DNA of 64,000 nt from Eulemur rufifrons (lineage: Eukaryota > Chordata > Mammalia > Primates > Lemuridae): NCBI RefSeq assembly GCF_041146395.1, contig NC_091012.1:14808193-14872192 (forward strand). The letters are read 5' to 3'. The translations under genes and the position numbers were made by a program. A model generated the notes under the pieces. That model was not told the DNA's origin and did no database searches. It was given only the letters and a program-made list of their open reading frames with translations. Positions 44,292 to 57,831 of this stretch are shown here, one piece after another; within the stretch, counting starts at the first letter, position 1; the number at the start of each line of letters is the position of its first letter.

Positions 44292-45127
44292 GTTTTAATT
44301 TAATCAGGTTCCATTCATTTATATTTATTGTTGGTGTGATTGCCTTAGGGGTCTTCTTCATAAATTCTTTGCCTAGGCCAATGTCTGTAAGAGTCTTTCC
44401 TACATTTTCTTCTAGAACTCTAATAGTTTCGCACCTAAGGTTTAAGTCTGTTATCCACAGTTATTTGATTTTGTGAGAGGTGAAAGCTGTGGGTCCTGTT
44501 TCAGTCTTCTACATGTGGCTATCCAATTTTCCCAGCACCATTTATTGAATAAGGATTCTGTTCCCCAGAGTATGTTTTTGTCTGCTTTGTCAAAGATTAG
44601 ATGGCTATATGAGGATGGTTTTATATTTGTATTTTCTGTTCTGTTCCACTGGTCTGTGTCCCTGCACTTGTGCCAATACCAAGCAGTTTTAAGAACCACA
44701 GCCTTGTAGTATAGTTTGAGGTCTGGCAAATTAATACCTCCCATTTTGTTTTTATTGCTTAAAATGGCTTTTGTTACATGGGGTCTTCTCTGGTCCCATA
44801 AAAAGCAAAAAATTATTTTTTCTGTATTTTTGAAAAATGATGTTTGTAATTTAACAGTGATTGCATTGAATCTGGAGATCACTTTGGGTAGTATAGACAT
44901 TTTAACAATGTTGATTCTTCTGATCCACGAGCATGGTATGGTTTTCCATCTATTTACATGCTCTGCCATTTTCTTCCTCAGTGTTTCATAGTTCTCCCTA
45001 TAGAGGTCCTTTACCTCCTTAGTTAAATATATTCCTAGGTATTTTATTTTATTTTGTTGCTATTTTGAAGGGTATTAAGTCCTTAATTTGCTTCTCCGTT
45101 TGACTGTTATTGGCATATATGAATGCA
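44292..45127 (-). mobile_element. L1-H, inverted 5' segment
   Basis: Antisense ORF2 from the part upstream of [13 protein letters not shown] down to the part before SFCTAKE, open on the minus strand from 44969 to 44451 ([51 protein letters not shown]). Its junction with the sense segment at about 45127 joins L1 positions far apart, whereas its outer edge at 44292 is nearly contiguous with the start of the sense segment. That is the twin-priming pattern. Confidence 0.85.
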
Positions 45128-46204
45128 GTCACGAGAATAAACAGACAACCTACAGAATGGGAAAAATTTTTGCATATTACACATCAGATAAAGGACTGAT
45201 AACAAGAATCTATTTAGAACTCAGGAAAATCAGCAAGAAAAAATTAAACAACCCTATCAAAAAGTGGGCAAAGGACATGAATACAAATTTTTCAAAAGAA
45301 GATATAAGAATGGCTAACAAACATATGAAAAAATGTTCAACATCTCTAATCATCAGGGAAATGCAAATCAAAAGCACAATGAGATATCATTTAACTCTAG
45401 TGAGAATGGCCTTTATCAAAAAGTCCCAAAACAAAACATGTTGGCGTGGATGCGGAGAGACAGGAACACTCATACACTGCTGGTGGGACTGCAAACTAGT
45501 GCAACCCCTATGGAAAGCATTATGGAGATACCTTAAACAGATTCAAGTAGACCTACCATTCGACCCAGCAATCCCATTATTGGGTATCTACCCAAAGGAA
45601 CAAAAGCCATTCTAAAAAAAAGACACCAGTACCTGAATGTTTATAGCAGCACAATTCACAATTGGAAAGATGTGGAAACAACCCAAATGCCCATTAATTC
45701 ATGAATGGATTAGTAAAATGTGGTATATGTATACCATGGAGTATTACTCAGCTATAAGAAATAACGGTAATATAGAATTCCTTTTGTTCTCCTGGAGAGA
45801 GTTGGAACCCATTCTATTAAGTGAAGTATCCCAAGAATGGAAAAATAAGTACCACATGTACTCACCAGCAAATTGGTTTCCCTGATCATCACCTAAGTGC
45901 ACATTTGGGAATAACACCAATTGGGTATCGGACAGAGGTGGGGCATGGGGGGAGGGGATGGGTGTATACCTACATGATGAGTGTGATGTGCACTGTCTGG
46001 GAAATTGACACACTTGAATGTTCTGACACTGTGGGATGGGGAGGGGGAGGGGATGAGGGTATACCTACATGATGAGTGCAATGCACACTGTCTAGGGAAT
46101 GGACACGCTTGAAGCTCTGACTTGAGGGGATGGGCGGGACATGGGCAATACATATAACCTGAACTTTTGTCCCCCCATAATAAGCTGAAATAAATAATGT
46201 AAAA
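45128..46204 (+). mobile_element. L1-H, sense 3' segment
   Basis: ORF2 C-terminal part is open from about 45160: [68 protein letters not shown], then a frame break and [18 protein letters not shown] to SPANWFP at 45885. The 3' UTR has two G-rich modules (about 45935-46020 and 46035-46130) and ends with AATAAGCTGAAATAAATAATG and an A run. This subfamily is close to L1-D. Confidence 0.9.
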
Positions 46205-46245
46205 AAAAAAACAAATAAAAGTGACCAAATATTTGAAAAAAAACA

Positions 46246-46725
46246 AAAACAAAACAAAAAAAATGAACAAAATATCTGAATAGACATTTCTCGAATAAAG
46301 ACATACAAATGGCCTCCAGGTATATGAAAAAGTGCTCAACATCATTAGTCATCAGTTAAATGCAAATCAAAACTGCAATGAGATACCATCTCTCTCACTT
46401 AAATGAACTGTTATCAAAAACCAGGAATAATGAATGCTGGAGAAAATTTGAAGAAAAAGGAACCCTCATATGCTGTTGTTGGGAATATAAACTAGTGCAA
46501 CCACTATGCAGAAGAGTATAAAGGTTACTCAAGAACAAAAATGGCAATCCTCTTTCTAGTTATATATCTAAAGGTGGGCAATTCAGCATATCACAAAGAT
46601 ACATGCACTTTCATGTTTACTGTGCCACTTTTGAAAATAGCCAAGATATGGAATCAACTTAAGTGTCCTTCATTTTATTATTTGATAAGGAGACTGTGGT
46701 CAATATATACAATGGAATATTATAT
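46246..46725 (+). mobile_element. L1-G2, second segment
   Basis: Old sense ORF2 resumes (CTGAATAGACATTTCTCG; ATACAAATGGCCTCCAGGTA; TGCTCAACATCATTAGTCAT) and runs to ACAATGGAATATTATAT, the last 15 bases (46711-46725) being the TSD of the next insertion. Confidence 0.82.
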
Positions 46726-47335
46726 TTTTAATTTTTTATTGATACATAAGTATACATATTCATGGAGTACATGTTATATTTTGATACAAGCATATAACTT
46801 ATAATGATCAAATCAGGGTAATTGGGACATGAATCACCTGAAACATTTATCATTGCTTTTTGTTGGGAACATTTGAAAACTTCTAGCTATTCTGAAATAA
46901 AATAAATTGTTGTTAACTATAGTTGCCCTATTGCAGTATTGAACACTAGAACTTTTTCCTTCTATTTAACATAATTACCCCTTCACCAACACCTCTTCAT
47001 TACCCCTTCCAACCATCCTTACCAATCTCTAGTAGCCACCATTCTATTCACTACCTCCTTGAGATCAATTTGGGGTTTTTTTGGTCCCATATGTGAGTGT
47101 GACAATGAAGTATTTGTCTATTTGTGCCTGGTGTATTTCACTTAAAATAATGTCCTCCAGATCCATCCATGTTTCTGCAAATGACAAAATTTCCTTCTTT
47201 TTCATGGCTAAATAATATTCCAATGTGTACATACACCACATCTTTTTTGTCCATTTGTCCCTTGATAAACACTTAATCTGATTCCACATTTTAGACATTT
47301 TGAATAATGGTTCAATAAAGACTGAAGTGCAAATA
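46726..47335 (-). mobile_element. Chimeric antisense L1, old 3' part (I)
   Basis: Antisense 3' UTR of an old L1 type (TTTTTATTGATACATAAGTA; CATATTCATGGAGTACATG; GATCAAATCAGGGTAATTGG) followed by antisense ORF2 end (KMWCMYTLEYYLAMKKKEIL; WMDLEDIILSEIHQAQ on the minus strand). It joins directly to a different L1 type at about 47322-47345. Confidence 0.85.
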
Positions 47336-50238
<2,903 letters not shown>

Positions 50239-50600
50239 AGGGCAATAGACTTAAGTAGATTTTTGTCAAAAGAAGACCTACAAATGGCCAGCACATAATT
50301 GATAAATTCTCAAGGTCAGTAATCATCAGGCAATGACAAATCTAAGCTGCTATGAGATGTCAACTCAGTCCTGTTAGAATGACTACTATTAAACAGATAT
50401 GATATAACAAATATTGGCAAAAACGCACAAAAAAGGAGAATGCTGGTACACAGTTTTCATGCATGCAAATCAGTACATTGTGATCAATAGTATAAAGATT
50501 TCTTTAAGAATTAAAGATTAAATAACCATGTGGCACAGCAATCACACCATTGGCTATACATGCTCATAAAATGAAATCAGTATGTTTAAGAAACATCTTC
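50239..50600 (+). mobile_element. L1-K, old sense L1, left segment
   Basis: GGGCAATAGACTTAAGTAG, ACAAATGGCCAGCACATAA and AATGCTGGTACACAG place this in the 3' part of an old L1 ORF2. It is split by L1-C at the duplicated AAGAAACATCTTC (50588-50600). Confidence 0.78.
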
Positions 50601-50951
50601 TAGAGACAGACACCTCCCCTATAGAGGAAGAACCAAAGGGAAACAAACAAACAAACAAACAAAGAGAATTTCGGTCTACTATTAGTGTGGACCCTGCCTG
50701 CATTCTGAAAGACCACAACACAGTGTCCTAACTCACAAAAGCGGTCTTGGATCACTCCAATCCTCTAGGATTGGACCCATCGGAAGCAGTCCCCCAACGG
50801 AAACAGAAAAATCTCTAAACAATACACAAAAGTCTCCCCCTCTTGCCAAAAGAAGCAACATACCTAGACTGCTTGACAGCCTAAGAATAGAGCACAAAGA
50901 GTGCTGTTAACCAGACTAAATCTATAAGTAAAGATCCAACAATAAATCTAG

Positions 50952-51957
50952 ATGGGAAGGGCCCAGCGAAAAAACACGGAGAGCACAAAGAATCAAACGG
51001 AAAGCTCATCCCCAAAGAGAAATACCAGCTCCCAACCATTTGACACAAACCAGACTCAAAACACCAACATGTCACAGGCAGAATTCCAATTATGGATCAT
51101 AAACAAGCTGAATAATATACAAGAATCAATGGATAAACAACACAAGGAAAATGCAAAAAAAAATACAGGATTTGGAGGAAAAATTCACTAAAGAAATTGA
51201 AATATTGAAGAAAAACAAAACTGAACTCCTAGAAGTGAAGAATTCACTCAGAGAGCTACAAAACACTGTGGAAAGTCTCAAGAGCAGGGTAGATCAATCA
51301 GAGGAAAAAATCTCAGAAATTGAAGATAACTCCTTCCAACTAAATAAGTCAGTCACAGAGATAGATCAAAAAAGTAAGAGAAATGATCTGAGTCTTCAAG
51401 AAATGTGGGATTATGTGAAGAAACCTAACTTGAGAGTTATTGGCATTCTTGAGGGTGAAGAAGATAATAAGCAAGGGTTGGACAAGCTATTTGAAGACAT
51501 AATCGAGGAAAATTTTCCAGGCCTTGCTAAAACTCTAGACATACAGATCCAAGAAGCTCAAAGGACCCCTGGGAGATTCATAGCAAATAGGAAAACACCA
51601 CGCCACGTAGTCCTCAGGCTGACCAAAATATCCACTAAAGAGTCCCTTCTCCGAGCTGTAAGGAGAAAGAAACAAGTAACTTACAAAGGAAAACCCATCA
51701 GAATTACGCCAGATTTCTCAGCTGAAACCTTACAAGCAAGAAGAGGTTGGGGCCCCATTTTCACGCTTCTGAAACAGAATAATGCCCAGCCTAGAATCTT
51801 GTACCCAGCTAAGCTAAGTTTTCTATAGGAAGGAGAAATCAAGACATTCTCAGATAAACAAAGGTTGAGGGAATTCACCAAGACAAGACCAGCCCTCCAA
51901 GAAGTACTCCAAAGAGAATTACACACGGATCAGCACAAGAAAGATCCACGAATGTAA
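50952..51957 (+). pseudogene. L1-C ORF1, frameshift plus stop
   Basis: ATG at 50952 (MGRAQRKNTESTKN). The frame breaks in a run of nine As at 51155-51163, where L1-A has eight on the sense strand. The following frame, open from ATG 51151, carries the coiled coil (LEEKFTKEIEILKKN), RRM core (LRVIGILEGEEDNK) and C-terminal domain to PAKLSFL, where TAG at 51826-51828 interrupts it. The remaining residues (EGEIKTFSDKQRL to KDPRM) are in frame up to the natural stop at 51957. Confidence 0.92.
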
Positions 51958-51996
51958 AACTACTCAAGAGCTAAAGATCAAATTCCAGATACCACA

Positions 51997-54900
51997 ATGG
52001 CCCAGGAGAGAAAACATCACAATGAAGTTCTACCCAACAAGCTGAACAAAAAACTGTCTCACCTATCAGTTTTCTCAATAAATGTGAATGGCTTGAACTC
52101 CCCGCTCAAGAGACATAGACTGGCCCAATGGATAAAAAAATACAATCCAAGTATCTGCTGTCTTCAAGAAACTCACCTAACCTGCAAAGATGCATTTAGA
52201 CTGAAAATAAAAGGATGGAAATCGATATTTCAAGCAAATGGTAACCAAAAGAAAGCTGGTGTGGCAATCTTAATTTCCAATCACTTAGCTTTCAAACCAA
52301 CAAAAATAATAAAATACAAAGATGGCTACTACATACTGATTAAAGGCACAATTCATCAAGAAGCCATGACTATACTCAATATATATGCACCCAACCTAGG
52401 TGCACCTAGATTCATAAAGCAAACCCTACTAGATCTCAACCAAATGATAGATAACAATACTGTAATAGCTGGAGACTTTAACACCCCACTGACAGTACAG
52501 GACAGATCCTCTAAACAGAAAATAAACAAAGACATAATGGACCTCAATAGAATGCTAGAACAAATGGGCATGGCTGACATCTATAGGACATTCTACCCAA
52601 AGTCCAAAGAATATACATTCTTCTCATCAGCTCACGGGACATTCTCTAAGATTGACCATGTCCTAGGACATAAATCATGTCTTCAAAAATTCAAAAAAAT
52701 AGAAATTATACCATGCATCTTCTCAGATCACAGCGGAATAAAAGTAACAATGATCACAAACAGAGACCCTCACTCTTACTCAAAGTCATGGAAGCTAAAT
52801 AACTTTCTCCTGAATAATTATTCTATAAAAGAAGAAATCAAGATGGCAATAAAAAATTTCTTTGAATTAAATGACAATGGAGATACAACTTATCAAAATC
52901 TATGGGATGTAGCTAAAGCAGTCCTGAGAGGAAAATTCATATCCATAAATGCCTATATCAAAAAGACAGAAAACATGCAAATAGACAACCTAACGAATAG
53001 ATTCAAAGAGCTGGAAAAAGAAGAACAGAACGATCCCAAACCCAGCAGAAGGTGAGAAATTACTAAGATCAAATCAGAATTAAATGAAAAGGACAACAAA
53101 GAAACTATAAGGGAAATTAATGAAACAAAAAGTTGGTTCTTTGAAAAGATAAACAAAATAGATACACCTCTGGCTAGACTAACCAAGAACACAAAACTAA
53201 AATCTCTAATAACCTCCATTAGGAACATGAAAGGAGAAATCACAACCGATGCTACAGAGATACAAGATACCATCTATGAATTCTACAAAAATCTTTATGC
53301 ACACAAACTGGAGAACGTGGAGGAAATGGACAAATTTTTAGAAACACATAGTCTTCCCAGGCTCAGCCAGGAAGAAATAGAGTACCTGAACAGACCAATA
53401 TCAAGAACTGAAATCGAAACAGCAATAAAAAACCTTCCCAAAAAGAAAAGCCCTGGTCCAGATGGGTTCACACCTGAATTTTACCATACATACAAAGAAG
53501 AACTGGTGCCCATCCTACATAAACTATTCTCCAATATTGAGAAGGATGGAATTCTCCCCAACACGTTCTACCAAGCCAATCTAACATTGATACCAAAACC
53601 TGGAAAGGACACAACAAAAATAGAGAACTACAGACCAATTTCCCTCATGAATATAGATGCAAAAATTTTCAATAAAATACTAGCAAATCAAATCCAAGAA
53701 CTTATCAAAAAAGTAATCCACCACGACCAAGTGGGCTTCATCCCCGAGATGCAGGGGTGGTTCAACATACGTAAATCTATAAATGTAATTCACCACATAA
53801 ATAGAAGCAAAAACAAAAACCATATGATACTCTCATTAGATGCAGAAAAAGCATTTGACAAAATTCAACACCCTTTTATGATAAAAATGCTTAACAAAAT
53901 AGGCATTGATGGAACCTACCTAAAAATGATACAAGCCATATATGACAAACCCACAGCCAACATCATTCTGAATGGGGAAAAACTGAAAGCACTCCCACTT
54001 AGAACTGGAACCAGACAGGGCTGCCCATTGTCTCCATTACTTTTCAACATAGTATTGGAAGTCCTTGTGAGAGCTATCAGGCAAGAGAGCAGAATCAAGG
54101 GAGTCCAAATAAGGAAGGAAGAAATCAAACTCTCACTTTTTGCTGATGATATGATGCTATATCTGGAAAACCCCCAGGATTCAACCATGAGACTCCTGGA
54201 ATTGATTAACGAATATAGCAAAGTCTCAGGCTACAAAATTAATATACACAAATCAGAGGCATTTATATATGCCAATAACAGTCAATCGGAAAACCAAATT
54301 AAAGACTCAATACCCTTCAAAATAGCAACAAAGAAAATAAAATATCTAGGTATATATCTAACTAAAGAGGTAAAGGACCTTTATTAGGAAAACTATGAAA
54401 CACTGAGAAAAGAAATAGCAGAACTTGCAAAAAGATGGAAAAATATACCATGCTCATGGATCGGAAGAATCAACATTGTTAAAATGTCTATACTACCCAA
54501 AGTGATCTACAGATTCAATGCAATCCCTATTAAATTACCAACATCATTCTTCACAGACATAGAGAAAATAATTATACACTTTGTATGGAACCAGAGAAGA
54601 CCCCGTATAGCAAAAGCAATTTTAAGGAACAAAAACAAAATGGGAGGTATTAATTTGCCAGACCTCAAACTATACTACGAGGCTGTGGTTCTTAAAACAG
54701 CCTGGTACTGGCACAAGTACAGGGACACAGACCAGTGGAACACAACAGACAATCCAAATATAGCACCATCCTCATATAGTCACCTAATTTTTGACAAAGC
54801 AGGAAAGAATATACTCTGGGGACAAGAATCCCTATTCAATAAATGGTGCTGGGAGAATTGGTTAGCCACTTGTAGAAGACTGAAACAGGACCCACAGCTT

Positions 54901-55875
54901 TCACCTCTCACAAAAATCAAATCACGGTGGATAACAGACTTAAACCTTAGGCGTGATACAATCAGAATTCTAGAAGAAAATGTAGGAAAGACTCTTACAG
55001 ACATTGGCCTAGGCAAAGAATTTATGAAGAAGACCCCCAAGGCAATCACAGCAGCAACAAAAATAAATGAATGGGACATGATTAAATTAAAAAGCTTCTG
55101 CACAGCCAAAGAAACAGTCCAGAGAATAAACAGACCACCTACAGAATGGGAAAAAATTTTTGCATACTACACATCAGATAAAGGACTGATAACAAGAATC
55201 TATTTAGAACTCAGGAAAATCAGCAAGAAAAAATCAAGCAACCCTCTCAAAAAGTGGGCAAATGACATGAATAGAAACTTCTCAAAAGAAGATATAAGAA
55301 TGGCTAACAAACATATGAAAAAATGCTCAACATCCCTAATCATCAGAGAAATGCAAATCAAAACCACAATGACATATCACTTAACTCCAATGAGAATGGC
55401 CTTTATCAAAAAAACCCAAAACAACACATGTTGGCGTGGGTGTGGAGAGACAGGAACACTCATACACTGTTGGTGGGACTGCAAACTAGTGCAACCCCTG
55501 TGGAAAGCATTATGGAGGTATCTTAAACAGATTCAAGTAGACTTGCCATTTGACCCAGCAATCCTGTTACTGGGCATATACTCAAAGGAAAATAGGTCAT
55601 TCTGTAACAAAGACACATGTACCCGAATGTTTATAGCAGCACAATTCACAATAGCAAAGACGTGGAAACAACCCAAATGCCCATCAATACATGATTGGAT
55701 TAGTAAGCTGTGGTATACGTATACCATGGAATATTACTCAGCTATAAGAAATGATGAAGATACGACATCTCTGTGGTTCTCCTGGAGAGAGTTGGAACCC
55801 ATTATATTAAGTGAAGTATTCCAAGAATGGAAAAACAAGCATCACATGTACTCACCAGCAAATTGGTTTCCCTGA
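51997..55875 (+). pseudogene. L1-C ORF2, two nonsense codons
   Basis: One continuous frame of 1293 codons from ATG 51997 (MAQERKHHN) to the natural stop at 55875 (SPANWFP), 39 nt after ORF1. Endonuclease residues are visible in [36 protein letters not shown] and SDHSG. The reverse transcriptase has [24 protein letters not shown] and FADDMMLY, and the Cys-rich C-terminal segment [18 protein letters not shown] is intact. Premature stops are TGA at 53053-53055 (an Arg codon, typical of CpG decay) and TAG at 54385-54387 (a Lys codon in the other copies). There are no indels. Confidence 0.95.
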
Positions 55876-56197
55876 TCATCACCTAAATACAAATCTGGGA
55901 ACGACACCAATTGGATATCAGACTGAGGTGGGGGGTGGGTGAGGGGATGGGGGTATGCCTACACAATGAGTGCATTGTGCACCATTTGGGGAGTGGTAAC
56001 ACTTGAAGGTGCTGACTCGGGAAGGGGGGTGGGGAAGGGAGGGATATATACCTCATGATGGGTGCAATGCGCACGACCTTGGGAACAGACACGCCTGGAG
56101 CTCTGACTTGGGGGGAAAGGCGGTACAGGAGCAACATATGTAACCTGCAATTCTGTATCCCCCATAACAAGATAAAATAAAAATAAAAATAAAAAAA

Positions 56198-56700
56198 AAG
56201 AAACATCTTCACTTGCATATTTATTCAGCAATATTCACAATAGTGAAGATAGAGTCTCAATTTACTTCCCCATCATTGAAGAATGAATAAATACAAGGGA
56301 ACATGTATACACAATGAAATACTATTCATCCACAAAATAGAAAAATCCTATCATATTAAATCACATGAGTGAACATGGAGAACATGTTAATTGAAATAAG
56401 CCAGTCACAGACACATGCTTCATCATCTTTGATCTCACTGAAGTAGAAAGGAAAATGGTGGCACCACGGGCTAGGGTTTTAGGAAACAGTAGGATTGGGG
56501 GAATGTCTTTCAAAGGATACATAATTTCATTTTGATAGAAAGAATAAATTTAAGAGATCTACTGTACAGCATGCTTATTATACTTAATGGTGATACATTG
56601 TATTTTTAAAATATTCTGAAACAGTCAATGAGAATTGTTATACACCACAAAGTTGAGAAACTATGAGAAGTAAAGCATCTGTTAATAAGCTAGAATAAGC
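56198..56700 (+). mobile_element. L1-K, old sense L1, right segment
   Basis: Begins with the right TSD copy of L1-C, continues ATTTATTCAGCAATATTCAC, ATACACAATGAAATACTATT and AAATAAGCCAGTCACAGACA, then an old 3' UTR (TAGGGTTTTAGGAAACAGTA; ATGAGAATTGTTATACACCA). The end is indistinct. Confidence 0.8.
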
Positions 56701-56706
56701 ATCAGA

Positions 56707-56765
56707 CAATGTGTGCGTGTGTGTGCATGTGTGTATATTTTTGTGTGTTTAATATATATATACAT
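56707..56765 (+). repeat. TG-rich then TA-rich microsatellite
   Basis: Alternating TGTG with interruptions (GTGCGTGTGTGTGCATG) passes into TATATATATA. Typical slippage repeat. Confidence 0.85.
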
Positions 56766-57508
56766 CAAAACATCACATTTTACATGGTAAATACGTATAA
56801 TGTTATAAGTCAAATAAAAAACTAATCAATAAAAAGCTTTGAAGCGTAGCATTGTTCTAAATACTCAGCCTGGATCTTTGTCATGAGCTTAGCTGAACCG
56901 TATCAAAATTATGCAGTTTTTGTGCTGTTTTTGTCATTCCATTTGTCACTCATAAGCAAGGGAACTCTGATATTTACCAGCAGATTTAGAATCCAGCACA
57001 GAATATGAAAGGGGCTTTAGTGCTTTTATTTTAAGCTAAGGACACCTGGACTTCCTGGTGCTGATGATCATGGTATGGAAGACACTAAAGGGGTATGTGG
57101 TGCTCACTGTCCCACCTCTGGCCACTGTGAGTACAGATAACAGGATTGCATCCCAAATCACTGATGAAATTTTCAATCAAAAAGCTGCCACGATCCGAGA
57201 TTCCTCTAGAGAGAATGACCAAATTGTTGGCCACAGTTAGATGACTAAAAATGAAAACTGTGTACTGTGCACTGCACCAACTGAAATAAAGTCATGTAAA
57301 ATAAATCCTCCAAGATTGAAATATTAGGTAAAGAAAGATTATTCCAAATTTTAGATCCACAGAAATCATTCTATTTTATTCTAACACTGAAAATACACTC
57401 AGAAGTAGATTCTAGATGGATGCATATGTTGTACTATAAGTAATTCATAGAAAATTGAATTCAAACTTTTTAATTTACCTAAACTCTCTATTAAGAGATG
57501 GCCAAATT
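56766..57508. other. Spacer with an unidentified open frame
   Basis: A 60-codon plus-strand frame at 57058-57240 (LKGYVVLTVPPLATVSTD; IFNQKAATIRDSSREND) is followed by AAATAAAG and AAATAAAT hexamers within 70 nt. It could be the tail of an old processed pseudogene, but I do not recognise the protein and no poly(A) tail or TSD is visible. Confidence 0.3.
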
Positions 57509-57517
57509 CTGATGTAT
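57509..57517 (+). repeat. TSD of L1-D, left copy
   Basis: CTGATGTAT followed by ATTT, matching CTGATGTAT followed by CTTT at 63984. It has decayed by at least one base beyond the 9-bp core. Confidence 0.75.
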
Positions 57518-57831
57518 ATTTTTTTCCCTTAAGCTTATTATGGGGGTACAAAAGTTCAGGTTATATGTATTGCCCATGTCCCCCCATCGCCCCGAGCCTG
57601 AGTTTCAAGCGTGTCCATTCCCCAGATAGTAGACATCACACTCATCATATAGGTATACACCCATCCCCTCCCCCTCCCCCATTCCCCTGAGTAAGAACTT
57701 CAAGCATGTCCATTCCCCAGACAGTGCACATCACACTCATCATGTAGGTATACACCCATCCCTTCCCCCCATGCCCCACCTCTGTCCGATACGCAATTGG
57801 TGTTATTCCCAGATGTGCACTTAGGTGATGA

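Larger units (their letters stand above)
50601..56197 (+). mobile_element. L1-C, 5'-truncated young L1
   Basis: Starts inside the 5' UTR (about 350 nt before ORF1), continues through an AAAC simple repeat (about 50638-50663), ORF1, ORF2 and the complete long 3' UTR with G-rich modules, and ends ATCCCCCATAACAAGATAAA plus an AAAAT-type tail. The TSD AAGAAACATCTTC is perfect (50588-50600, 56198-56210). It is close to L1-A and L1-B in the coding region but has a different 3' end, lacking their 43-nt tail. It is nested within the old L1-K. Confidence 0.96.

Noticed and set aside
45893..46352. Minus-strand frames of 86-150 codons over the L1-H 3' UTR
   Set aside because: Composition effect of the G-rich modules read in antisense; no known domain.
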